A stretch of 64,000 nt of DNA, taken from positions 1 to 64,000 of the IMG/VR virus record IMGVR_UViG_3300011113_000123; one strand, written 5' to 3'. The notes beneath the pieces are model-generated. The model searched no databases, was not told the origin of the DNA, and saw only the letters and a program-made list of their open reading frames with translations. How positions within the stretch are numbered: position 1 is the stretch's first letter; every line of letters starts with the position of its first letter. The translations under genes were made by a program, and so were the position numbers. This stretch comes from a virus. Positions 25,941-36,601 of the stretch are shown here, piece by piece.

Positions 25941-26777
25941 ATGACAACGAACAAATACTTCCGTCCCTTCACGTATGCGCGCGAGCAAGACGTAGCTGAA
26001 GACTTGATCATCGAGTCAATTAAGATTCATGGCATTGACGTGAAGTATTTGCCAAGAACGCTGGGTGACGTAGATGCGCTTCTAGGCGAAGCTCCTAACT
26101 CGTCGTTCAGCAATGCTGTCGATATTGAAATGTATATTAAGAACACACAGCAGTTCGAAGGTGAAGGTGATTTCCTTTCCAAGTTCAATCTGGAAATCCG
26201 CGATCAAATCACTTTCGTTATGGCTCGTAAACGCTGGGAACAAGTATCCAACGAAAAGGTTCTGACTGAAGTTGGTTACAACATTCAGATGGAAGACGCT
26301 GATACAGGGCGTTGGGCTAACTCAGTCGCGCTCCGTCTAGAAGCTGGATCAGCTAACGGCTATGTTCTTACATCACCGCGCCCGTTCGAAGGCGACTTTA
26401 TCTATTTTCCGCTGAACAAGAAGCTGTATGAAATTAAGTTTGTCGAGCACGAAAACATCTTCTATCAGCACGGCAAGCTCTACACATATGAGCTGACCTG
26501 CGAACTCGTAGATCGTATTGGCGACCTGCAGCTCAATACAGGCAACACAGAAATCGATGCTATCGAAGATCGTTACAGCATGGATATTCTGAACTATCAG
26601 ATCACTCTCGAAAGCGCAGACGGATCTGTTCTAAACGAAGATGGTGAGTCGATTCTGTGGGAATACAGAGTCGAGACACAATCAGTTACAGCCAACAACG
26701 AATACTTCACGCAGCAGTCGTTCGATTATATCGACTTCAGCGAACGTAACCCATTCTCTGAAGTGGATCGCTACTAA
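25941..26777 (+). CDS. 14: Neck protein gp14
   Basis: A 278-residue protein with gp14 features: DLIIESIKIHGIDVKYLPR, then SSFSNAVDIEMYIKN, and FLSKFNLEIRDQITFVMARKRWEQ. In T4, gp14 forms the neck ring with gp13 and binds the completed tail. The order gp13-gp14-gp15 is canonical. The stop overlaps the gp15 start by one base. Confidence 0.9.
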   Translation: MTTNKYFRPFTYAREQDVAEDLIIESIKIHGIDVKYLPRTLGDVDALLGEAPNSSFSNAVDIEMYIKNTQQFEGEGDFLSKFNLEIRDQITFVMARKRWEQVSNEKVLTEVGYNIQMEDADTGRWANSVALRLEAGSANGYVLTSPRPFEGDFIYFPLNKKLYEIKFVEHENIFYQHGKLYTYELTCELVDRIGDLQLNTGNTEIDAIEDRYSMDILNYQITLESADGSVLNEDGESILWEYRVETQSVTANNEYFTQQSFDYIDFSERNPFSEVDRY

Positions 26778-27652
26778 TGTTTGGATCACAGTTTTATCAC
26801 AACACACTTCGAAGATACGTTATCATGTTTGGCAACATGTTCAACGATATCGTCGTTCGTCGCTATGACTCTACTGGTAAGAATACGAAAGCGATTGCTG
26901 TTCCTTTGTCATACAGCCCAAAGGAAAAGTTCCTCGTTCGTATTACACAGGATCCTAACCTAGATCAACAGGTAGCTATTCAGCTTCCTAGACTAGGGTT
27001 TGAGATTACCGCTATCAACTACGACTCGACGCGCAGACTGAATGCACACAATCGCAACGTTAAAATCGTCAGCGATAAGAACAAGTTAGACTATAACTAC
27101 GCGCCAGTTCCGTATGATATCAACTTCAATCTGTATTCGTATGTTCGTAACGCCGATGACTCAGCGCAGATCATGGAACAGATTGTGCCATATTTTGGCC
27201 CTGAGTGGACAAACAGCGTTCGTATCATTCCGCAAACTGACGTGACGCTAGACATTCCAACAGTGCTAAACAACGTCACGATTGAGGACACATACGAAGG
27301 TGATTTCAATACTCGTCGTGCATTGATCTATACGTTTGACTTCACAGTCAAAGGTTACTTCTACGGACCAGTGCGTCGCCAGGGAGTTATCAAACGCTCT
27401 CAAATCGACTTTGGTATCGTATCTGGAAACGCTGGCAACAAGATCACGCTGGAAGACGTATCCAACACTGGACGCAGTTCTCGTATTGTTGTTCGTCCTG
27501 GTCTACTGGCTAATGGCAGCCCAACAACTAACAGCGCAGCATCGATTCCTTATACACAGATTGACGCAGACGACGATTACGGTTTCTGCTCAAACACATT
27601 TTTCTATTTGGACGGATTGAAGTATAATCCATCAACGGGGCAAGATCAATGA
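26777..27652 (+). CDS. 15: Tail completion/sheath stabiliser gp15
   Basis: A 291-residue protein. The N-terminus (FYHNTLRRYVIMFGNMFNDIVVRR) and the central stretch KEKFLVRITQDPNLDQQVAIQLPRLGFE are characteristic of gp15, the hexamer that terminates the tail and contacts gp3 and the neck. Its end overlaps the gp16 start by four bases (ATGA). Confidence 0.9.
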   Translation: MFGSQFYHNTLRRYVIMFGNMFNDIVVRRYDSTGKNTKAIAVPLSYSPKEKFLVRITQDPNLDQQVAIQLPRLGFEITAINYDSTRRLNAHNRNVKIVSDKNKLDYNYAPVPYDINFNLYSYVRNADDSAQIMEQIVPYFGPEWTNSVRIIPQTDVTLDIPTVLNNVTIEDTYEGDFNTRRALIYTFDFTVKGYFYGPVRRQGVIKRSQIDFGIVSGNAGNKITLEDVSNTGRSSRIVVRPGLLANGSPTTNSAASIPYTQIDADDDYGFCSNTFFYLDGLKYNPSTGQDQ

Positions 27653-28062
27653 GCGAAAAAACGAACTTTGAAATGAGCGTTGAGCAAGCTCTAGGATTAC
27701 CCGACTCTCCACCGATGGCTCAAGCTGTTGCACCTATCGAGGTGAACCAAAATGCTGACATCGATGACGACTTTGCTACGGCGCGCAATAACTTGCATCA
27801 AATCATTCATAAGGGTAATGATGCACTGGAAGAAGCGCTCATCGTCGCAAAAACATCAGAGCATCCTAGAGCATTCGAAGTCGTGGGACAGCTTATCAAG
27901 ACGCTCGTTGACGCTAATAAGGATCTACTTGACATCCAGAAAAAGCTGAAGGATCTTAAGAAGACTGAGGATGAGAAAGCTCCTCAGTCGGTACAAGCAC
28001 AGAATGCAATCTTTGTAGGTAGCGCCGCTGAGCTTCAGCAGCTGATTAATGGTAGGAAATGA
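27649..28062 (+). CDS. 16: Terminase small subunit gp16
   Basis: A 137-residue protein with an acidic N-terminal part, a central helical pair (ARNNLHQIIHKGNDALEEALIVAK and AFEVVGQLIKTLVDANKDLLDIQKKL) and a flexible tail with SAAELQQLIN. This is the layout of T4-like small terminases, whose central helices oligomerise and regulate the gp17 motor. It overlaps gp15 and gp17 by four bases each. Confidence 0.88.
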   Translation: MSEKTNFEMSVEQALGLPDSPPMAQAVAPIEVNQNADIDDDFATARNNLHQIIHKGNDALEEALIVAKTSEHPRAFEVVGQLIKTLVDANKDLLDIQKKLKDLKKTEDEKAPQSVQAQNAIFVGSAAELQQLINGRK

Positions 28063-29672
28063 TGGGCGTTAAAACGTATCTTGGTAACCCTAATCTAAAA
28101 GCTGCTGGAGTTGTACACCAATACACGAAGGAAGAAGTGGAAGAGTACATCAAGTGCTCTAAGGACATAGAATACTTCGCGCGCAAGTACATCAAGATCG
28201 TCAACGTTGACCGCGGTCTCATTCCATTTGAGATGTGGGATTTCCAGGCGGAAATGTTGCATACGTTTGCCAACAATCGCTTTTCTATATGCAAGCTCCC
28301 TCGTCAGGTTGGTAAGTCAACTACTTCTATCGCATACATCCTGCATCTAGTTTTGTTCACTGACATGCAGAACGTTGCTATCCTCGCGAACAAGGGCGCG
28401 CTCGCGCGAGATTTGTTAGCCAAGTTGCAGCTCGCGTACGAGTATCTTCCCAAGTTCCTTCAACAGGGTGTTGTTACGTGGAACAAGGGTAACATTGAAC
28501 TTGAGAACGGCTCTAAGATCGTAGCGGCCGCGACTTCTTCTAGCGCCATCCGCGGTGGATCGTACAATCTGATTTTCCTTGACGAGTTCGCGTTCGTTCA
28601 ACGTAACCTAGCTGACCAGTTCTTTGCTTCTACGTATCCTACGATTTCTTCTGGTAAGACGACCAAGATCATTATCGTATCTACGCCGAACGGCATGAAT
28701 CACTTCTTCAAGATGTGGGTTGATGCCACTGAGGGTCGTAGTGAGTATAAGCCAATCGAGATCCACTGGTCAGACGTTCCTGGTCGCGACGAGGAGTGGA
28801 AGAAGCAAACCATCGCGAACACCAGCGAAGAGCAGTTCCGCCAAGAGTTCGAGTGTGAGTTCATTGGTTCGTCCCATACGCTGATCCATCCGATGAAACT
28901 ACGTGAGCTGACTTGGAATCAGCCGTCTAAGGATAGATTTGGTTTGGACATATATGAAGCACCAGATCCTCGAAAGTTATACATAGCCGTATTTGACGTT
29001 TCGGAAGGTGTAGGCGGAGACTACTCTGCTCTATCCATATTCGATGTGACGCAGTATCCGTATAAACAAGTGGCTAAGTATCGAAGCAAAGAAATATCAC
29101 CACTCATGTTCCCAGACGTGATCTGTCGTTTTGGTAAAATGTATAACAATGCATGGGTCTTAGGCGAAACTAACAACATCGGTCAACAGGTCGTGCAATC
29201 GTTGTTTATGGACCTTGAGTACGAAAACGTGGTAGCGACGTTCACTAAGAACAAGAACATCAAAGTAGGTGGCGGTTTTAGTACTCGTTCTGCGTTCGGT
29301 GTTCGTACCACGAAAGCGGTCAAGAAGATTGGTTGTTCGAATCTGAAAACTATCGTAGAGAGCAACAAACTTCTCATAACCGATTTTGACACGATTGAAG
29401 AGTTGACGACTTTCGTAGAAACTAAAGATACGTATAAAGCTGAAGAAGGGTGTCACGACGATCTAGCTATGACTCTGGTGTTGTTTGGTTGGCTTATTAC
29501 ACAGCCGTATTTCAAAGATTTGACCAACAGCGATATCCGCAGAAGTCTAGCTCAAGAAACTATGAAAGAAGTTCACGACGACCTACTCCCAGTAGGTTTC
29601 ATTGATGATGGAGGTGTTTCACAATCTATGGAAGACCCATTTGGTGGCGATAACGACTTCAGACTATCATAA
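28059..29672 (+). CDS. 17: Terminase large subunit gp17
   Basis: A 537-residue packaging motor with ATPase and nuclease domains. The Walker A-like motif is LPRQVGKST with K86, and Walker B with catalytic Glu is LIFLDEFAFV. The nuclease domain shows the three acidic positions of T4 gp17: FDVSEG, GETNN and CHDDLAMTL. It cuts concatemeric DNA and pumps it through gp20. There is no sign of an inserted intron or intein. ATG 28059 gives the ATGA overlap with gp16; a second ATG follows directly. Confidence 0.95.
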   Translation: MMGVKTYLGNPNLKAAGVVHQYTKEEVEEYIKCSKDIEYFARKYIKIVNVDRGLIPFEMWDFQAEMLHTFANNRFSICKLPRQVGKSTTSIAYILHLVLFTDMQNVAILANKGALARDLLAKLQLAYEYLPKFLQQGVVTWNKGNIELENGSKIVAAATSSSAIRGGSYNLIFLDEFAFVQRNLADQFFASTYPTISSGKTTKIIIVSTPNGMNHFFKMWVDATEGRSEYKPIEIHWSDVPGRDEEWKKQTIANTSEEQFRQEFECEFIGSSHTLIHPMKLRELTWNQPSKDRFGLDIYEAPDPRKLYIAVFDVSEGVGGDYSALSIFDVTQYPYKQVAKYRSKEISPLMFPDVICRFGKMYNNAWVLGETNNIGQQVVQSLFMDLEYENVVATFTKNKNIKVGGGFSTRSAFGVRTTKAVKKIGCSNLKTIVESNKLLITDFDTIEELTTFVETKDTYKAEEGCHDDLAMTLVLFGWLITQPYFKDLTNSDIRRSLAQETMKEVHDDLLPVGFIDDGGVSQSMEDPFGGDNDFRLS

Positions 29673-29683
29673 AGCCTTCTTTT

Positions 29684-29691
29684 TATAAATA
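29684..29691 (+). promoter_or_regulatory. T4-type late promoter TATAAATA
   Basis: An exact octamer 12 bases after the gp17 stop and 62 bases before the gp18 ATG. The leader holds a short CGAAG/CTTCG hairpin followed by a T run (about 29712-29736) and then AAAGGAG as ribosome site. Confidence 0.8.
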
Positions 29692-29753
29692 AAACGAGTA
29701 GGATTTAGGCGCGAAGAATCTATACCTTCGTTTTTACAAAGGAGATAAGTCCG

Positions 29754-32078
29754 ATGGGTTTCCAAATTTCTCCAGGCGTTAATGTAAGTGAGATCGATCT
29801 CACAACAATTATCCCTGCCGTTTCAACCACGACTGGAGCGTTCGCAGGACATTTCAAGTGGGGTCCTGTTGGACAGCGCGTTTTGCTGGATTCAGAAGAT
29901 TCTCTAGTAAGAAACTTTAACATCCCAAACAGCAACGTTGCTTCAGACTTTTTTACAGCTGCAAACTTTCTTGCATATGGTAACTCTCTATATGTCGTTC
30001 GTGTTATTAACGAAAGCGGTGTAGCATCTTCGAACACTTCGCGTGGTAGAAACGCTACAACTGCTATCGGTAATACTAAAAACACGATCATTAAGAATGA
30101 AGACGATTATGAAAATAACTATTCGTCAGGTATTAGCAGTGTTGGTAGCTGGGTAGCGAAGTATCCTGGTCAACTAGGTAACAATCTTCGTATTTCAGTT
30201 TGCTTGACTGCAAACGCATACGAAAGTACCCTAAGCGGAACAGCTACTCGTGGTTATGCTCTTGGTGGAACATTCCTTTCTGCTGCTAACAGTGCACCAC
30301 TTGCAATTTCTGTATTCACAGTAACAACCAACTCAACAGGATTCCTTACAAGCCTTACAGCTAACACTAAGACTGTAGCGGTTTCTGCTAATCTTGTGAG
30401 CCAAATTAACACTGGTGATTATCTAATCTTTAGTACTCGCGGTGGAACAACACAAAGACAGGTTACAGCTCGTTCTTATTCAGGCGCTAACTCTACTACA
30501 CAGGCTGTATCTCTTACGCTTGCAGCAGGAGCTTCAAGAGCTGGATTTACAAACGGTACGATTGCTGTTACAGCAGTTAAGTATGGTTGGTATTCTCCTG
30601 GTGCTTATGGAACAGGAACGATCACGTTCTCGAACAATAGCACGACTGTAACATCAACAGCCAATATCGCAAGTAAACTTACAGTTGGCGATATTATTGT
30701 TGCTGGTCCAGATAGAACAATCGTAAAGGTTGGTTCTATTGCAGCTAACGGTCGTACTATTACTCTTCAGTCAAAGTATGTTGGTAATACAGCAACTCAG
30801 TCATTAACGAGCACAACTCGTCGCTGGGAATTCTTTGATTATGTTCCATCTGCTCCAGGAACTTCTGCAGAAGCCGCACGTTATGGCGGTTCTGGCGATG
30901 AAATGCATATCATCGTCGCAGACGAAGATGGTGGAATCACAGGAGTTGCTAATACAATTCTTGAAGTGTTCCCTAATCTTTCTAAGGCTTCGGGTGCTAG
31001 AGGTGAAGATGGCACAAATATTCACTACTACAGATATGTAAACAAAAACTCTCGTTGGGTATGGTGGGCTGCTCATATCTCTGGTATCGATGGTTCAAAG
31101 AACATCAATTCTGGATTCAACTGGGGTTCAGGTGCACAGTCTCGACCAGTTAACGCGAGCTTTGTACACGGTCGTGACGGCGCAGCACCCAGAGCAGCAG
31201 ATTATATCAACGGATACAACATGTTTAGATCAGCTGAATCTGTTGATGTGTCGTTGATTCTAGGTGGTGCTTCTGATACTACACGTGCTGTTCATATCAT
31301 CAATAACATCACCGAGTATCGTAAAGATTGTATTGCAGTCTTTTCACCACGTCAGGCAGACGTTGTAAATAACAGTGGATATGCTGGATCAGAAGTAGAA
31401 GATATCGTAGCGTTCCGTAATACGCTTCCTTCATCTTCATATGCTGTGTTGGATACAGGTTGGAAGTATCAGTACGATAAGTACAACGATATCTTCCGTT
31501 ATGTGCCTGCAAACGGCGATACGGCTGGTACAATGGTTCGTACAGATATCGAGCGCGATCCATGGTTCTCACCTGCTGGATATAATCGTGGTCAGATCAA
31601 GAACGTGATCAAGCTGGCCTTCAATCCAAACAAGAGCGAGCGTGATCAGCTTTACAAGAACGGCATCAATCCAATCACCACATTCCCAGGTGAAGGAACG
31701 ATTCTGTTCGGTGACAAGACGCTGCTGACTAAGCCATCAGCTTTCGACCGCATCAACGTTCGCCGTCTGTTTATCGTTCTTGAGAAGGCGATTGCAACTG
31801 CTGCTAAGTATACGCTGTTTGAGTTCAACGATGCGTTTACTCGTGCTCAGTTCAAGGCTCTCGTAGAACCATTCCTACGTGACGTTCAGGGTCGTCGTGG
31901 TATCACGGACTTCCGTGTAGTTTGCGACGAAACAAATAACACAGCAGAAGTCATTGACCGTAACGAGTTCATTGGTGACATTTACATCAAGCCAGCTCGC
32001 TCGATCAACTTCATCCAGCTGAACTTCGTAGCAGTTCGCACAGGTGTCGACTTCACTGAAATCGTAGGAAAGTTCTAA
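29754..32078 (+). CDS. 18: Tail sheath protein gp18
   Basis: A 774-residue protein. The N-terminus (SPGVNVSEIDLTTIIPAVSTTTGAFAGHFKWGP) and C-terminal domain (KSERDQLYKNGINPITTFPGEGTILFGDKTL, RINVRRLFIVLEKAI) are diagnostic of T4-like tail sheath subunits. The middle (about 150-360) is a Thr/Ser/Asn-rich variable insertion, longer than in T4 (659 residues), probably displayed on the outside of the tail. It has its own late promoter and a strong ribosome site, as expected for an abundant protein. Confidence 0.95.
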   Translation: MGFQISPGVNVSEIDLTTIIPAVSTTTGAFAGHFKWGPVGQRVLLDSEDSLVRNFNIPNSNVASDFFTAANFLAYGNSLYVVRVINESGVASSNTSRGRNATTAIGNTKNTIIKNEDDYENNYSSGISSVGSWVAKYPGQLGNNLRISVCLTANAYESTLSGTATRGYALGGTFLSAANSAPLAISVFTVTTNSTGFLTSLTANTKTVAVSANLVSQINTGDYLIFSTRGGTTQRQVTARSYSGANSTTQAVSLTLAAGASRAGFTNGTIAVTAVKYGWYSPGAYGTGTITFSNNSTTVTSTANIASKLTVGDIIVAGPDRTIVKVGSIAANGRTITLQSKYVGNTATQSLTSTTRRWEFFDYVPSAPGTSAEAARYGGSGDEMHIIVADEDGGITGVANTILEVFPNLSKASGARGEDGTNIHYYRYVNKNSRWVWWAAHISGIDGSKNINSGFNWGSGAQSRPVNASFVHGRDGAAPRAADYINGYNMFRSAESVDVSLILGGASDTTRAVHIINNITEYRKDCIAVFSPRQADVVNNSGYAGSEVEDIVAFRNTLPSSSYAVLDTGWKYQYDKYNDIFRYVPANGDTAGTMVRTDIERDPWFSPAGYNRGQIKNVIKLAFNPNKSERDQLYKNGINPITTFPGEGTILFGDKTLLTKPSAFDRINVRRLFIVLEKAIATAAKYTLFEFNDAFTRAQFKALVEPFLRDVQGRRGITDFRVVCDETNNTAEVIDRNEFIGDIYIKPARSINFIQLNFVAVRTGVDFTEIVGKF

Positions 32079-32085
32079 TAGGCGA

Positions 32086-32093
32086 ACTAAATA
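32086..32093 (+). promoter_or_regulatory. Variant late promoter ACTAAATA
   Basis: ACTAAATA lies 24 bases before the gp19 start, in the 39-base gap after gp18. It is a two-mismatch version of TATAAATA. Confidence 0.4.
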
Positions 32094-32117
32094 CTAGAAA
32101 GGATAGGGAGAAAACAT

Positions 32118-32726
32118 ATGCCCTTTAATGTGTCAACATTCGCCGCAAGAGGACTACCATACGGAGGCGCAAGACCATCTCTTTTCGAGGTGTTCTTGAC
32201 GCTTCCGCCAGGAATTGCTGAACCTGCAGCTGAAGCGCAATTTACCTTCGTTTGTAAGGCTACATCACTTCCAACATCTACTGTAGGCGAAATTCAAGTA
32301 CCTTACTTTGGTCGTAAGGTAAAGATGGCTGGTAACCGCACGTTTGAAAACTGGCAGGTTACAGTAATGAACGACGAAGACTTCCTGGTTCGAAACGCTT
32401 TCGAACTGTGGAGCTCTTACATTAACTCTCACGAAAACAACCTTCGTGATCCATCAGTAATTACAGAGCAGGGTCTAGCATCTTATCGCACAACTGCTAC
32501 AGTACGTCACTATGCTAAGACGGGCGTCTTTGCTGGTGGCACTTCATCAGGCGATGCTGCTATTCCAACTCGTCAGTATACATTCGTGAACATTTTCCCA
32601 CTCAACGTTGGTAACATCGAACTGAACTGGGAAACAACTGATGCTATCGAAGAATTCACTGTAGAGTTTGCCTACGATTACTGGACTGTTGACGCCGACG
32701 TTAACGGTAGGGTGATCGATACCTAA
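32118..32726 (+). CDS. 19: Tail tube protein gp19
   Basis: A 202-residue protein with T4-like tail tube features: GLPYGGARPSLFEV, FVCKATSLPTSTVGEIQVPYFGRKVKMAG and FENWQVTVMNDEDFLVRNAFELWS. It polymerises on the baseplate to form the inner DNA conduit. It is followed by a TATAAATT element and gp20. A distant paralogue lies at 44025-44573. Confidence 0.92.
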   Translation: MPFNVSTFAARGLPYGGARPSLFEVFLTLPPGIAEPAAEAQFTFVCKATSLPTSTVGEIQVPYFGRKVKMAGNRTFENWQVTVMNDEDFLVRNAFELWSSYINSHENNLRDPSVITEQGLASYRTTATVRHYAKTGVFAGGTSSGDAAIPTRQYTFVNIFPLNVGNIELNWETTDAIEEFTVEFAYDYWTVDADVNGRVIDT

Positions 32727-32742
32727 TTGGTCGCCGATTCGT

Positions 32743-32750
32743 TATAAATT
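32743..32750 (+). promoter_or_regulatory. Late promoter variant TATAAATT
   Basis: TATAAATT, one mismatch from the consensus, 17 bases before the gp20 start. GAAGG follows as ribosome site. Confidence 0.6.
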
Positions 32751-32767
32751 AAATTGAAGGAACATAA

Positions 32768-34567
32768 ATGGCGATCGAATTATTTGGCTTCCGCATTGGA
32801 GGGAACGATGACGCTGCTGAAAAGCAAGCGATTCAAGTCCCTTCATTTGCTCCACCTCCTAATACAGACGGCGCGATGGAAGTCGCGCCTGGTGGCGCAT
32901 ACGGCACATACGTTGATCTAGAAGGCACAGCTAAGAACGAAGCAGAACTCGTAACTCGATACAGAGAAATGTCAATGTATCCTGAGTGCGAGTCTGCGAT
33001 CGATGACGTCGTGAACGAAGCTATCATTTCGAACGAACATGATGATCCAGTTTCACTCAATCTTGATAAGTTAGAACAACCTGAGAGCGTAAAGAAACGC
33101 ATTCAGGAAGAGTTCAAAGAAGTGCTAACGCTTCTTGATTTCAATAACATGGCTTATGAAATCTTCCGTCGTTGGTATATCGACGGGCGTTTGTTCTATC
33201 ATATCATGATCGACACGAAGCAGCCACGCAAGGGCATTCAGGAGCTTCGTTACATCGATCCTCGCCGTATCCGTAAGATTCGTCAGCCGCTTAAGAGAAC
33301 ACCAGTTGTTGGTCAAAACTCTAAGTTGATTGCTCCTGCATACGAAGAGTATTTCCTATTCAATCCAGCAGGTCTTTCATCTGGTACGCTTACACAGGGC
33401 GTAAAGATTTCGAAGGACGCTATCTGTTATACTCACAGCGGTTTGCTCGACGCTCGTAACCGCATGGTTCTGTCGCATCTTCACAAAGCGATCAAGCCAC
33501 TTAACCAGTTGCGTATGCTCGAAGACGCGGTAGTTATCTATCGTCTCGCGCGCGCACCCGAGCGTCGTATCTTCTACATTGACGTTGGTAATCTTCCCAA
33601 AGCAAAAGCTGAACAGTATGTTCGAGACATGATGGTTCGTCATAAGAATCGTCTGGTCTACGATGCGAACAACGGCGAAATCAAAGACGCTCGTAAGTTC
33701 ATGACTATGCTTGAGGATTATTGGCTCCCACGCCGCGAGGGTGGACGTGGTACGGAAATTACCACGCTGCCTGGCGGTGAGAATCTTGGGCAGATGGATG
33801 ACGTAGATTACTTCCGTAAGAAGCTCTACAAGTCTCTGTCCGTTCCTATATCGCGCCTTGAACCAGATGGTCAGTTTTCGCTTGGTCGTCAAGGTGAAAT
33901 CACGCGCGACGAAGTAAAGTATGCTAAGTTCATCGAGCGCCTGCGCGATCGTTTTACACATCTGTTCGACAATCTACTTGAGATTCAGCTTCTACTCAAG
34001 GGTGTAATGACCCGTGAAGAGTGGAAGCAAATGAAGAATGATATCAAGTATGATTTCCAGCGTGATAACTACTATGCTGAAATCAAAGAACAGGACATGT
34101 TGAACAATCGACTTGCTGTTCTTGGTATTGTTGACGCATACGTTGGTAAATATTACTCAGTCGAGTGGATCCGCAAGAACGTTCTTCGTCAGACAGAAGA
34201 CGAGATGAAAGAGATGGATCAGCAGATGGCTGCGGAAGGTGAGGTACAAGCCGCAGCCGATGAAGAGCAAGCACAAACTCAAATGCAGCAACAACAGATG
34301 CAGCAAGACGCTGAAATGAATTCTGCTAACAATCAGGCTAAGCAAGCTCAAAAAGAAAAGTCTACTCCGCAGAAACTTGAAATCAAAGTCAAGCACGAAG
34401 TTCCTGGCGCAAAGAAAGTAGCAACGAAGGAAGAAACTGTTCCATTCGTACCAAAGGCGCTTACGGAAGATGACAAGAAACTCATTGAAAGCATCACTCG
34501 TGCTATCGAGAAAGTTTCTAAAGAAGACATTAACGATGCTGAAGAAGAGATCAAGGATGCTATCTAA
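32768..34567 (+). CDS. 20: Portal vertex protein gp20
   Basis: A 599-residue protein matching T4-like portals: [26 protein letters not shown], then [27 protein letters not shown], and [31 protein letters not shown]. Twelve copies form the DNA entry ring and the prohead assembly initiator. The C-terminal ~90 residues are Gln/Lys/Glu-rich and low complexity, probably disordered. Two bases separate it from the next gene. Confidence 0.95.
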   Translation: MAIELFGFRIGGNDDAAEKQAIQVPSFAPPPNTDGAMEVAPGGAYGTYVDLEGTAKNEAELVTRYREMSMYPECESAIDDVVNEAIISNEHDDPVSLNLDKLEQPESVKKRIQEEFKEVLTLLDFNNMAYEIFRRWYIDGRLFYHIMIDTKQPRKGIQELRYIDPRRIRKIRQPLKRTPVVGQNSKLIAPAYEEYFLFNPAGLSSGTLTQGVKISKDAICYTHSGLLDARNRMVLSHLHKAIKPLNQLRMLEDAVVIYRLARAPERRIFYIDVGNLPKAKAEQYVRDMMVRHKNRLVYDANNGEIKDARKFMTMLEDYWLPRREGGRGTEITTLPGGENLGQMDDVDYFRKKLYKSLSVPISRLEPDGQFSLGRQGEITRDEVKYAKFIERLRDRFTHLFDNLLEIQLLLKGVMTREEWKQMKNDIKYDFQRDNYYAEIKEQDMLNNRLAVLGIVDAYVGKYYSVEWIRKNVLRQTEDEMKEMDQQMAAEGEVQAAADEEQAQTQMQQQQMQQDAEMNSANNQAKQAQKEKSTPQKLEIKVKHEVPGAKKVATKEETVPFVPKALTEDDKKLIESITRAIEKVSKEDINDAEEEIKDAI

Positions 34568-34569
34568 CA

Positions 34570-35415
34570 ATGAAGGAACTAGAAAAGGCGCAGATTCTAT
34601 CCATAGCCGCTAAGTTCGCTAAGGCGGAAGCGGATGAACTGCGTCGTTCGTTCCTTGAGAATAGTTTCTCTGAAGTAGATAAAGCTAAACTCCTTTCTAT
34701 CGCGTCAAAGTTCGCCAAGCAAGAAGCGAACGAAATCAAGCGCGAAATCCTAGAACAGATCAAAACTCTCTCAGAGTCTAACGGTGTGTTAGAGCTGAAA
34801 GAAGTTCGTTTGCGTGGACCAGCAGGAAAGCAAGGTCTACGTGGCGAAATTGGTCCTCAGGGTCTCACAGGTCTTAAAGGTGACAAGGGTGATCTTGGTG
34901 AACAAGGTCCAGCTGGTCTTATGGGTCTGCGTGGTCCAAAGGGTGAAAAAGGAGATAAGGGTCAACCAGGTGAACGTGGGCCGATGGGCCCTGCTGGTCC
35001 AGCAGCAGATATCAGCCCGCTAGAAAAGAAACTAGATCAGTTCATCGAAGCAGCAGAAAAGCGTATCTCACGTATCGCGTTCTCAGCAGCTATGGGTATG
35101 GGTCGCAGCCCAGGATCTGGTGAAGTCAATCTTAAGAAACTCGATGACGTTGATTACAGCAGCTTGAGATCAGCGGCTAATGGTCAGGTGCTGATCTATA
35201 ACTCGTCAACAGGTAAGTGGCAAGCTGGAAATGCCAGCGGAACTTCGTCTAATACAATCGCCACAGTTTCTACTGCGCAGTTTGGTAGTCTCGACGAAAA
35301 CGATACAGTCGTTATTGGTGTAACTGGTGGAGTCATTACATCTAACACTGTAGGAACGTTGCTTACGCTTATCAGTGATCTCCAAGCTCGCGTAGCCGCG
35401 CTGGAAAATCCATGA
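34570..35415 (+). CDS. Collagen-like fibre protein with N-terminal coiled coil
   Basis: A 281-residue protein. Residues 1-75 contain two copies of an [16 protein letters not shown] helical repeat, a likely trimerising coiled coil. Residues ~82-147 hold about 21 classical Gly-X-Y triplets rich in Pro, Lys, Glu and Asp ([19 protein letters not shown]). The rest is a beta-rich domain with [17 protein letters not shown] and [12 protein letters not shown], a short motif common in phage fibres. It lies in a fibre block inserted after the portal gene, so a head- or neck-attached fibre is plausible. The end overlaps the next gene by four bases. Confidence 0.65.
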   Translation: MKELEKAQILSIAAKFAKAEADELRRSFLENSFSEVDKAKLLSIASKFAKQEANEIKREILEQIKTLSESNGVLELKEVRLRGPAGKQGLRGEIGPQGLTGLKGDKGDLGEQGPAGLMGLRGPKGEKGDKGQPGERGPMGPAGPAADISPLEKKLDQFIEAAEKRISRIAFSAAMGMGRSPGSGEVNLKKLDDVDYSSLRSAANGQVLIYNSSTGKWQAGNASGTSSNTIATVSTAQFGSLDENDTVVIGVTGGVITSNTVGTLLTLISDLQARVAALENP

Positions 35416-36329
35416 CGATAACGGTTACAGTTTCCAACACAACATTCACACAGCTAAGAAGCAAAGTCAATGAAGTCATTGGCGTTGTGAATACGCTTGG
35501 GACTGGAAACGTTTCCAACACATATTTGCAAGCAACATTTGCGACTAAGGCTTATGCAGCTTCTAATACAGCTGTAAGATTGTTAATCAGTGATCGTGTG
35601 CAGGTATCTAACGCGGCAGCAACATATCAAACAAAAGCCGTCGAACGCGCAGCGTTAGCTAACACAAACTCTTTTATCGCAACTCGTGCGACATGGAGTG
35701 CTGTTACTGGTACTAATACAGCTCTTCGTATACTTATCAGCGATAGAATTCAAGTAGCCAACGTCGCAGCTAGATACGCTACGAAAGCATATGCAGCTTC
35801 TAACGCATACGTCAAATTAGTATTAGCTAACACTAACGCATATATTGCTGCTGTAGCCGCGTCATCTGGTGGAGGCAATGGGGTAATACTGACTAGTCTT
35901 TCATCTAGTCTTATTCCATCATCTAATGTTAACTTTGACCTTGGTAGCCCTACTAAGAGATGGCGTTCGCTTTATCTGTCTAACAACACGATCTATCTTG
36001 GTACAGCAAGAATCACGGTTGGTACTAACAACAACATCGTATTCATTGCAAACAATCAACCCGCTAGAATTGAAGCTGCTCAGCTCGTTGTTACAGCAAA
36101 TACGCCTAGCTCGTTTGAAAGCCTTACGATCACGAATCTCGTATTGAACAACGTTCTCGGAACTCAGTACGGTGGCACGGGTAAGTCTTCATTGACACAG
36201 AACGGTGTGATGTACGCTTCTAACAGTACAGCATTCGCTTTTGCAACAGGATCTAATGGTAAGATTATGCAGATTGGTTCTAATGGCGTTCCTAAGTTTG
36301 ACGATGTGGATGGAGGTTCATTTCCGTAA
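35412..36329 (+). CDS. Fibre protein with Asn/Thr/Ala repeats
   Basis: A 305-residue virion fibre-like protein. Residues ~40-150 repeat units such as [32 protein letters not shown], and [18 protein letters not shown], which recur in the fibre genes at 36585 and 37689. The C-terminal part has [23 protein letters not shown], a segment widely shared by phage tail-fibre proteins just before the tip, and ends with [20 protein letters not shown]. The start overlaps the collagen gene, and the stop overlaps the next start by one base. Confidence 0.65.
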   Translation: MTITVTVSNTTFTQLRSKVNEVIGVVNTLGTGNVSNTYLQATFATKAYAASNTAVRLLISDRVQVSNAAATYQTKAVERAALANTNSFIATRATWSAVTGTNTALRILISDRIQVANVAARYATKAYAASNAYVKLVLANTNAYIAAVAASSGGGNGVILTSLSSSLIPSSNVNFDLGSPTKRWRSLYLSNNTIYLGTARITVGTNNNIVFIANNQPARIEAAQLVVTANTPSSFESLTITNLVLNNVLGTQYGGTGKSSLTQNGVMYASNSTAFAFATGSNGKIMQIGSNGVPKFDDVDGGSFP

Positions 36330-36601
36330 TGTCAGACGGTTATGTTTATGATAAATCTGTAGAAATGGTTGCGCTGAATCAGTATATGGAACAGCAGCAA
36401 GAACAAATCAACGTGTTACAGCAAGAGCTACTATTACTGAAGACCAAGAACGCCATGCTAGAAAAAGAGCTAGCCGAAGTCAAAAGTATAAATAGCGATT
36501 ATAAAGACCAAATAAGAAACCTGACCGCTGTAAAACAAAGGAAAACTTTAAGCAGCAATTTGTCAGCCAACAGAGGTATAAGAAATGCCATCGGTAATTA
36601 A
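36329..36601 (+). CDS. Small coiled-coil protein in the fibre block
   Basis: A 90-residue protein. Residues 15-60 are a strong coiled coil (LNQYMEQQQEQINVLQQELLLLK and on to the EKELAEV segment). The basic C-terminus follows. It overlaps both neighbours and carries a late promoter for the next gene inside its coding sequence. It may be an attachment or trimerisation partner of the adjacent fibres. No family recognised. Confidence 0.55.
   Translation: MSDGYVYDKSVEMVALNQYMEQQQEQINVLQQELLLLKTKNAMLEKELAEVKSINSDYKDQIRNLTAVKQRKTLSSNLSANRGIRNAIGN
36487..36494 (+). promoter_or_regulatory. Late promoter TATAAATA inside a coding sequence
   Basis: An exact octamer within 36329-36601, 90 bases before the fibre gene at 36585. 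Because it lies in a coding region it could be chance, but placement before a fibre gene fits the other late promoters. Confidence 0.5.
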
